A stretch of 64,000 bases of DNA. Source: Chlorobium phaeovibrioides (GTDB lineage: Bacteria; Bacteroidota; Chlorobiia; Chlorobiales; Chlorobiaceae). The DNA lies in the NCBI RefSeq assembly GCF_003968655.1, contig NZ_RXYK01000007.1, positions 24,121 to 88,120 on the forward strand, in the 5' to 3' direction. Below are positions 58,261 through 64,000 of the stretch, piece after piece. The notes below the pieces were generated by a model that worked only from the letters and a program-made list of their open reading frames with translations, was not told the DNA's origin and made no database searches. Position 1 is the stretch's first letter. Each line of letters starts with the position of its first letter. Both the position numbers and the translations under genes were made by a program.

Positions 58261-61098
58261 ATGAACAGGCGTTTGCTTCGGCTGCTTCTTTTCCTTGGTT
58301 TCTTTTTTTGTGATGATGCCCGTGCGGGGGTGTTTGAGGTGAGCTTGTCTTCAGATGATGGAGATGAACATTCGCTGCGCTGGGCTGTTGAACAAGTCAA
58401 TGCGTCGGCAGATGCGGATAATGTGATACGGTTTACGACGGAAACGGTGACGCTCAGCAAAGCATTGCCGGTGCTGACGAAAAATGTCTCCTTTGAAGCT
58501 CCGGCCGGCGGGGTGCAGCTGGCTGGAACCCTTTTGCCCAACCCAACCGCAGTTTTTTCGGCTTCAGGAAGAGCACTTCTGAATTTGCCTTCAGGTATGG
58601 CGATTACGACAAGCGGTAAGTCAACTGTTATGGCCTATGGTGGTGATGATATCGTGTATTTCGACGGTGATCTTGCTGGAGACATCACCACGACGACAAC
58701 AACTTCATATCGGGCATATGGGGTGTGGGCAAATGAATCAAGCACAGGATCTGGCGATATTATTGTTGATGGAAGTGTTTCGGGTAACATCACGACGACT
58801 GCGAAGAGCAACAGGGCAATGGGGTTGATTGCAACCAATGTAATCACCATAGGAGGGGATGTTTCCGGCAGCTTTGTGACATCGGCCATTACCGGTGGAA
58901 CTGCTTATGCTCTTTATTCCAGTGCGACAACGACGATTGGCGGTGATCTTTCCGGTAGTATTACCGCCTCAGCTGGTGATAGCAAGGCCGGCGGAATCAG
59001 TGCAAGTGCTTGTGCTGTGGGAGGCGATCTGAGCGGCACGATAGCTTCGACTGCCATCAATAACAAGGCTTATGGTCTGAAACTTAGCGGTGGGTTGACT
59101 GTGGGCGGAGACCTTTCGGGAACCATCAATTCTACAGCAATTGCGGGGAATGAAGCCTATGGCATCACTGCTAAATCAGGCGTCAATCTAATAGGCGGGG
59201 TGTCCGGATGCATAGTTGCTTCAGCCGGCGGGACAGATGCGGCAGGTATTTATGTGTCCGGAAGTTCGCTGGATGGGGGTTCCTTGTCTGATGCTGCGGA
59301 AATATCGGGGACGATCACTGCTTCATCGTCCGGGGCTTCGGCGGCCATTATGGCATGGACGGAGATGAACCTGAATGTTACCGGAACGCTCTCTGCTACG
59401 GGGGCGTCTGCGTATGCCATCCGTTCGGGAAATTTTGACGGGGCCGGTGGCTTCGTTGATAACACAGCGGAGCGGGTGGACAGGGTGGCGCTTGGCAGCG
59501 GAGCGGTGTTGATCGGCAGCGTTTTTCTGGGCGATGGGGACGATGTGCTGACCCTCAGCGGGACAGCGGATATTTCTGGGGTTCCGGAGCTCCTGGGAGG
59601 CACCGGGGATGACCGGCTGGTGTTCAGTGGATGGAATGGTGCGTATTCAAGTGCCATGCAGGGGTGGGAGCATCTTGATGTGGGTATGGGTTCATCGGTC
59701 GGAATGGATGCTCTGGGGTCATTTTCAGGTGAAGTGTCGGTGCTGGAGGGGGCTGTGCTTCGGGCGGGTGGTGCGGGCCACGGTGACCGGATTGCCGGGA
59801 GTCTTGCCAATAGCGGGCTCATTGAGCTTCGCGACGGAAACGCCGGTGGCTCCCTCAGGGTGGATGGGGGTTATGCCGGAGGTGGCTCTGTGGGGCTTGA
59901 TGTGGGTGCGGGGAGTGCGGATCTCCTCTCGCTGTCGGGCACTGTGTCGGGAACGACGACGCTTCTGCTCAGTGTGGCTCCTTCGGTTACTGAACTTGCG
60001 GCGGCTGAGCCGTCGCTTCTGGTGCATACCCGGAGTGTGGTGGCGGAGGATGCGTTTGTGGTTGTCGATGAAACAGATTACGGCCCCTATGCTGCTTCGG
60101 TATCGGTGGTTGAGGATGGAACTGGTGCAACGGACTGGTATTACGGGGTGAGGGGTCTGGATGATGAAGCGGTGATGGCGCAGGCCCTTATGCCTTTCCT
60201 TGCAGGGCCGATTGAGTCTTTTGTGCCCCGTTTTTTGGAGCGTAGAGCCTATGGGGGCGAAAAGGGGGTGTCCCCGGAAATTGGAGGCGCATGGGTCAGA
60301 GCGGGTAAGTCGTGGAATAGTGAGGAGTTGAGGGGGGATGCAGGGAGTATTGCCGAGGGGAGCTTCAGGTTTGTGCAGCTCGGGTGGGATATGCTCTACC
60401 GGCGTTCCGGGAAACTATTCTATGGTGCGGGTGTTTTTGCTGGAACCGGGACAGAAACGGGCAGTGTGTCAACCCCCGGGGGAAAGGATCTGGGAGAGCT
60501 GGAGGGGACTTTTTACTCAGGTGGAGCATACGGATTCGTTTCGCGTCCAGGGTTGTACCGTTTTGAGTTGGCAGCGGGCAGTGGGCTGCATGAACTTGAT
60601 GTCCGGTATGCAATTGCACCAAAAGAGCGTGTGGCTGCGGGGAGCATTTTTGTGTCGGCTGAGTTGGAAGTACTGCTGCCTCTGGGTTACGGGGTAGCTC
60701 TTTCACCAAGGGTTCAGGGGCTCTGGCGGCATGTTGACGGGTTCAGCCTGGCTCCCTTGACGACAGGCCGGCTGGTTGTGGATGACGACGAGAGGATTAT
60801 GGGAATTGGCGGCCTTGGAGTTGTTCTCAATACGGATTGTCCCGGCTGGTATCTGGTGGCGGAGGGGACGGTCAGGTTTGAGCCGAATCCATTGAACAGC
60901 GTAAGCTATCCGGAAACGGGGGTCACTTTGGAGACTTCAGGTGATCGGTATCGTTTTGGCGGCAGCGTTACCATCGGCAACCGTGCCGGCGGCGTGCTTG
61001 ATCCGGTTTACTGGGTGAAGGCGGGAACGATGCTTGCTTCAGGTTCGACGGATTCCTTCTCGCACACGGTTGAGGTGGGGGTGAAGGTGCCGTTCTAA
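58261..61098 (+). CDS. Autotransporter with glycine-rich passenger repeats
   Basis: A 945-aa type V secreted protein. The signal peptide is residues 1-22 (ends in A-R-A). The passenger has a C-S-L-P-like start, about seven repeats of some 28 aa with the core G-G-D-[LV]-S-G (residues 135-325), and further beta-helix-like sequence to about 600. Residues 675-945 form the autotransporter barrel, beginning G-G-A-W-V-R-A-G and ending in V-K-V-P-F, with the C-terminal Phe needed for outer-membrane insertion. The open frame reaches 50 codons further up, but M-N-R-R-L-L at 58261, behind GGGAG, is the start before the signal peptide. Passenger function unknown, likely adhesion. Confidence 0.85.
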   Translation: MNRRLLRLLLFLGFFFCDDARAGVFEVSLSSDDGDEHSLRWAVEQVNASADADNVIRFTTETVTLSKALPVLTKNVSFEAPAGGVQLAGTLLPNPTAVFSASGRALLNLPSGMAITTSGKSTVMAYGGDDIVYFDGDLAGDITTTTTTSYRAYGVWANESSTGSGDIIVDGSVSGNITTTAKSNRAMGLIATNVITIGGDVSGSFVTSAITGGTAYALYSSATTTIGGDLSGSITASAGDSKAGGISASACAVGGDLSGTIASTAINNKAYGLKLSGGLTVGGDLSGTINSTAIAGNEAYGITAKSGVNLIGGVSGCIVASAGGTDAAGIYVSGSSLDGGSLSDAAEISGTITASSSGASAAIMAWTEMNLNVTGTLSATGASAYAIRSGNFDGAGGFVDNTAERVDRVALGSGAVLIGSVFLGDGDDVLTLSGTADISGVPELLGGTGDDRLVFSGWNGAYSSAMQGWEHLDVGMGSSVGMDALGSFSGEVSVLEGAVLRAGGAGHGDRIAGSLANSGLIELRDGNAGGSLRVDGGYAGGGSVGLDVGAGSADLLSLSGTVSGTTTLLLSVAPSVTELAAAEPSLLVHTRSVVAEDAFVVVDETDYGPYAASVSVVEDGTGATDWYYGVRGLDDEAVMAQALMPFLAGPIESFVPRFLERRAYGGEKGVSPEIGGAWVRAGKSWNSEELRGDAGSIAEGSFRFVQLGWDMLYRRSGKLFYGAGVFAGTGTETGSVSTPGGKDLGELEGTFYSGGAYGFVSRPGLYRFELAAGSGLHELDVRYAIAPKERVAAGSIFVSAELEVLLPLGYGVALSPRVQGLWRHVDGFSLAPLTTGRLVVDDDERIMGIGGLGVVLNTDCPGWYLVAEGTVRFEPNPLNSVSYPETGVTLETSGDRYRFGGSVTIGNRAGGVLDPVYWVKAGTMLASGSTDSFSHTVEVGVKVPF
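58663..59236 (+). repeat. In-gene repeats of the autotransporter passenger
   Basis: About seven degenerate units of roughly 28 codons, each with the core G-G-D-[LV]-S-G followed by T/S/A-rich strands and an A-Y-G or A-x-G motif, at residues near 137, 170, 198, 227, 254, 282 and 312. The spacing fits stacked beta-helix turns. Confidence 0.75.
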
Positions 61099-61111
61099 AG
61101 GTGCGCGGGGT

Positions 61112-62152
61112 TCAGCCGATGAGCTGCTGCATGAGACGGAGGAGGAGGAATTTTTCGTCTCCGTAGGGGAGAAGCCCTTTGAGTGATGCATCTGTATCTT
61201 TGAGGGCCAGAAGCGCCTGGCTGGTCTGTGAAGGCGAAAATGAACGGGTGTAGGCCAGGTAGTTTTTGACGAAGTACTCCTGTTTTCCATACATGCCAAG
61301 AAGTTTTGCCATGTCGGACTGCGCCATACCCCGGACTTCCGGCTGCGAAAGTTTCCAGACCCGTATGAAAAATGTTGTGAGGTAGCGGACAATGTTGCCG
61401 AGCCCTTCCTTCTGACCTTCGCGGTCCATGATCATGAGCGATATGCCGCTTGAAAGACGCAGATTCCTTGCGGCAACTGCTTTTTCAAGTTCAAAGACAT
61501 TGTATGTTTTTGAAATGCCGACACATTCGTACACATCAGCCGCAGTGATGTTCTTTTCGCCACTTCGCGATGATGCGTAGGTGATCATTTTTTCAATTTC
61601 CTGGCATATCTCCCTTGATGAGGGCTGTATGTAGGCGGTAAAGGCTTTGAGGGCATCGGGCTCGAATTCCCAACCCGCCTCACGGGCACGCTGTGTGGCG
61701 AACAGGTCAGGGGTTTTTATGAGAGGGAAGTCGTGGCGGAATGGTTTGAGGGTGCTGAATGGTTTTTTTTCAGCATCCTTTTTTTCGAGCTGATCGGCAT
61801 CAAGCACCAGAATGGTGAATTCAGCCGGGTTGTTCATGTAGCCGGCGAGCTTCAGGTCGTGCTGTTTCTGGAGATCTTTCGATGGCGGTTTTTTGATTTT
61901 CTCAAACTGCCGGACAATGATCAGCTGCTTCGGGGAGAACATCGGGTACTCCGAGGCCCTGGCTACAAGATCACCGGGGGTGATGTCGGGGCCGTAGATG
62001 ACATGGGTGTTGCAGGCGGCTTCTTCTTCTGAAGGGAATGCTGCTGTCCTGATCAGGGCGGTGAACTCTTCCTTGAGATAGCTTTCAGGGCCGTGAAAAA
62101 AGTATACCGGCGAGAGTTTTCCGGCAAGAATGTTTTTTTTCAGTGTTTCCAT
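61112..62152 (-). CDS. holA: DNA polymerase III subunit delta
   Basis: A 346-aa clamp-loader subunit. The N-terminal V-Y-F-F-H-G-P-E-S-Y-L segment replaces a true P-loop, as is usual for delta; L-I-I-V-R-Q-F and I-T-A-A-D-V-Y-E-C-V-G follow in the expected places. A GTG at 62194 would add 14 residues, but M-E-T-L-K-K-N fits better. Converges on the autotransporter gene with only 13 bases between. Confidence 0.87.
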   Translation of the reverse strand: METLKKNILAGKLSPVYFFHGPESYLKEEFTALIRTAAFPSEEEAACNTHVIYGPDITPGDLVARASEYPMFSPKQLIIVRQFEKIKKPPSKDLQKQHDLKLAGYMNNPAEFTILVLDADQLEKKDAEKKPFSTLKPFRHDFPLIKTPDLFATQRAREAGWEFEPDALKAFTAYIQPSSREICQEIEKMITYASSRSGEKNITAADVYECVGISKTYNVFELEKAVAARNLRLSSGISLMIMDREGQKEGLGNIVRYLTTFFIRVWKLSQPEVRGMAQSDMAKLLGMYGKQEYFVKNYLAYTRSFSPSQTSQALLALKDTDASLKGLLPYGDEKFLLLRLMQQLIG

Positions 62153-62223
62153 CGGCTTGAAAGGTGCGCTTCGGGGTGCTGTTTTTTCTGGCACCCCTCA
62201 ACGCGTTACGGGTAATTCGGCTC

Positions 62224-62730
62224 TCAGAAGGGGAGGTCGTCCTTGTCGTTGTTTTCAATCATTGGCCCCGATGGTGGCTGGGAGGTTGCAGGGGGTGCCG
62301 CCTGATCGTTCTGCTGCGGGCGTGCCTGAGGCTGTGCCGGAGTGCTTCCCTGCTGCTGGCCTGCGTCACCGTAGCTTCCGCCGCCACTGCCGCCCTGCCC
62401 TCCGAGCATCTGCATTTCGTTGCAGACAATATCGGTGGCATATTTCTTTTCCCCGGTTTTCTGGTCGTCCCAGCTGCGGGTCTGAATGCGCCCTTCAAGA
62501 TAGACCTGACGACCTTTTTTGAGGTACTGGCCGCAGATTTCAGCGAGCCTTCCCCATACGACAATGCGGTGCCATTCCGTTCTCTCCTGCATGGTGCCGC
62601 TGTTGTCCTTGTAGCTGTCGGAGGTGGCCAGCGTGAAATTGGCTACGGTCTGCCCCGAGGGGATCTGCCGGACTTCAGGATCGCTTCCAAGGTTGCCTAT
62701 CAGTGTGACTTTATTGATTCCTCGTGCCAT
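62224..62730 (-). CDS. ssb: Single-stranded DNA-binding protein
   Basis: A 168-aa SSB. The OB-fold covers residues 1-110 ([14 protein letters not shown] and [12 protein letters not shown]), then a Gly/Gln/Pro-rich linker, and the acidic D-D-L-P-F tip through which SSB recruits partners. Sits just upstream of holA on the same strand. Confidence 0.95.
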   Translation of the reverse strand: MARGINKVTLIGNLGSDPEVRQIPSGQTVANFTLATSDSYKDNSGTMQERTEWHRIVVWGRLAEICGQYLKKGRQVYLEGRIQTRSWDDQKTGEKKYATDIVCNEMQMLGGQGGSGGGSYGDAGQQQGSTPAQPQARPQQNDQAAPPATSQPPSGPMIENNDKDDLPF

Positions 62731-62877
62731 AATGTCTGTCCCTCTGGTTTGGGGTTCATGTAAATTGAATGGAGCCGGGGCTGTTTATACATTCTCATTT
62801 ATAGTATACGAGACTCCTGCGTAACAATATAGCTGTCGTGAAAATTTACTGCAAAATACGCTGTGCTGTTCATCCCC

Positions 62878-63669
62878 TCAGACCATCAGCGCTCCGTCAA
62901 TAACAGGACCTTCCCTGCAGAGCAGTATGGTTCTTGTGCCGCCTTCGGGATTGGCGATTTCCACGCTGCAGCCGTAACAGATGCCGAAGCCGCATCCCAT
63001 GACCGATTCAAGCGACACTTCACAGGCCAGACTGTGCTGGCGGCAGTAGGATGCGAGGGCTTTGAGCATGGGGGTCGGGCCGCAGCCGAAAATTTTGACC
63101 CTACCCTCGGCTGCGATTGCTGAAATTTCGGCATCCAGCAGGTCGACCACGGTGCCCTTGACGCCGCACGAGCCATCATCGGTTGAGAAGCGGCAGTTGG
63201 AGAGATTGTCGCTGAGCAGCTCCTTCTGGCTGCGGCCGCCGATCAGGTTGATGCTCTTTTTCCCTGCTGCGGTCATTGCTTTTTCAAGAAAGCGCATGGG
63301 GGCAGTACCAATGCCTCCTGATACCAGCACGGCAGTTGAAAAGGTGCCGGAAGGTTCGCTGAAGCTGTTGCCGAGCGGACCGAGTACCATGAGCTCTGTT
63401 CCCGGTTCGGTTCGGCAGAAGAGTTCTGTTCCGCACCCGATCTCTTTGACCATGAGTTCTATCTGGCCGTTTTCGGCGTTGTGAATGGAAAAGGGCCTTC
63501 TAAGGAGCGGTTGTGTTGAGCTGCTCACCCTCACATTCACAAAGTTGCCGGGTCGGGCTGCTCCGGCAATTTCAGGGCAGGCAAGAGTGATGACGCTCGT
63601 GTCCGGACTGATGCGTCGTGATGCTGTTATTGTTGCGCGGGAATCGGCTATGGTGCAGGTTTCGTGCAT
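62878..63669 (-). CDS. pyrK: Dihydroorotate dehydrogenase electron transfer subunit
   Basis: A 263-aa FAD and [2Fe-2S] protein that passes electrons from PyrD to NAD. The FAD motif R-R-P-F-S-I is present, V-S-G-G-I-G-T-A-P is the nucleotide site, and the C-terminal cluster has C-G-F-G-I-C-Y-G-C and a later Cys (L-L-C-R-E-G-P-V). A lone pyrK, without pyrD next to it in the window; the remains of an IS element lie upstream. Confidence 0.9.
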   Translation of the reverse strand: MHETCTIADSRATITASRRISPDTSVITLACPEIAGAARPGNFVNVRVSSSTQPLLRRPFSIHNAENGQIELMVKEIGCGTELFCRTEPGTELMVLGPLGNSFSEPSGTFSTAVLVSGGIGTAPMRFLEKAMTAAGKKSINLIGGRSQKELLSDNLSNCRFSTDDGSCGVKGTVVDLLDAEISAIAAEGRVKIFGCGPTPMLKALASYCRQHSLACEVSLESVMGCGFGICYGCSVEIANPEGGTRTILLCREGPVIDGALMV

Positions 63670-63730
63670 TGCTGGGTTCAGTGTGCTGAGAAAAAGAGCT
63701 TAATTTCAGAAGATAATTAATGCAGGGAAA

Positions 63731-63804
63731 GTGTCATTTGCAAACAGAGTCGCAGAAGAAACCAGGGTGCGGCAGGGTTTCTGGCCTGAAGGAATGATAT
63801 TTAG
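63731..63804 (+). pseudogene. Possible gene beginning cut by the IS element
   Basis: About 19 codons from GTG 63731 read N-R-V-A-E-E-T-R-V-R-Q-G-F-W-P and then the frame runs into the IS3 end at 63805. The wording A-E-E-T-R-V-R-Q-G-F-W-P recalls the start of YkvA (DUF1232) membrane proteins, but this is a faint resemblance over a short stretch. No convincing ribosome site. Confidence 0.2.
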
Positions 63805-64000
63805 TGGACCCCGTCCTATAGACAAAAAGGGCCTGAGTTTAAGTTGGAAACCTGCTGTTTATGCAGCAGAAAGGCGCTGCTCCTCTTGTTCATTTAACTC
63901 TTCCTGTGGCTCGTTCTTGAGCCGGTACTTGTCAACGATGTGGGCCCCGCCGCCTTGGCCTGAACGATACACTTCATCAGGAGTGCTGTAGTCCAGAGAC
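63805..64000 (-). mobile_element. IS3-family element, right end, cut by the window edge
   Basis: Starts at TGGACCCCGTCC (63805), an IS3-like terminal inverted repeat, and carries the end of a transposase gene. The rest lies beyond the window. Position between pyrK and an unseen gene. Confidence 0.75.
63859..64000 (-). CDS. IS3-family transposase (OrfB), C-terminal fragment
   Basis: Forty-six residues plus stop, ending 54 bases inside the element. The sequence L-D-Y-S-T-P-D-E-V-Y and G-G-G-A-H-I-V-D-K-Y are typical of the tail of IS3 group DDE transposases. The catalytic residues lie off the window. Confidence 0.82.
   Translation of the reverse strand, partial: SLDYSTPDEVYRSGQGGGAHIVDKYRLKNEPQEELNEQEEQRLSAA

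Overview
The window comes from a green sulfur bacterium (Chlorobiaceae, Chlorobium/Pelodictyon-like). The evidence is a set of genes found together only in this group: bchN-bchB-bchL, two different BchH-type magnesium-chelatase large subunits (bchH and bchS) beside bchM and bchE, a bacteriochlorophyll c synthase (bchK), and a CruC-type chlorobactene glucosyltransferase. Glycogen synthase also has the unusual form I associate with Chlorobi. The species cannot be fixed from sequence reading alone. No tRNA, rRNA, CRISPR array or prophage was seen.

Layout. 1-4.8 kb: housekeeping genes (end of a mannose-1-phosphate guanylyltransferase, cysS, engB, purA, a thiamine-binding-like protein). 4.9-8.6 kb: the dark-operative protochlorophyllide reductase operon bchN-bchB-bchL, ended by a perfect 19-bp terminator; it converges on bchJ, which follows a large Ig-like lipoprotein gene. 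11.2-21.5 kb: a long forward run (glgA, gmhB, hemW, a DUF2723 membrane protein, lpxA, a ROK kinase, comF, rsmE, an AI-2E-type permease). 21.6-23.9 kb: ndk, a Bcp peroxiredoxin and a CNNM/HlyC transporter on the minus strand. 24-26.9 kb: a TPR lipoprotein ending in a degenerate CHAT-like region, and a RodZ-like protein. 27.2-36 kb: cysK, nifS, a short nifU, miaB, bchK, a polyprenol-kinase-like gene, lpxH, hisG and cruC. 36-41.7 kb: a WD40 protein, a cold-shock protein, a HAD hydrolase, arfB, an M23 peptidase, a DUF4438 protein and Hsp20.

41.8-52.6 kb (minus strand) is the second pigment block, read bchS, small membrane ORF, bchH, bchM, bchE. It covers Mg insertion into protoporphyrin IX, methyl-ester formation and anaerobic ring-E closure. 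With DPOR, BchJ, BchK and CruC, much of the route from protoporphyrin to esterified bacteriochlorophyll c and glucosylated carotenoid is encoded here. Upstream lies a TonB-dependent receptor gene whose reading frame is broken by an amber codon right at the signal-peptide end, then a serine-palmitoyltransferase-like gene divergent from an NAD-dependent epimerase/dehydratase, a pair that suggests sphingolipid synthesis. 57.8-61.1 kb: a repeat-rich leader and an autotransporter with about seven GG-D-x-S-G repeats. 61.1-63.7 kb: holA, ssb and pyrK (minus strand). The window ends inside an IS3-type element.

The best leads for something new are the SPT/epimerase pair, the amber-interrupted receptor, the leader of the autotransporter, the enzymatically dead-looking CHAT lipoprotein, and the kinase next to bchK. 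All functions are assigned by recognising motifs by eye; no database search was run.
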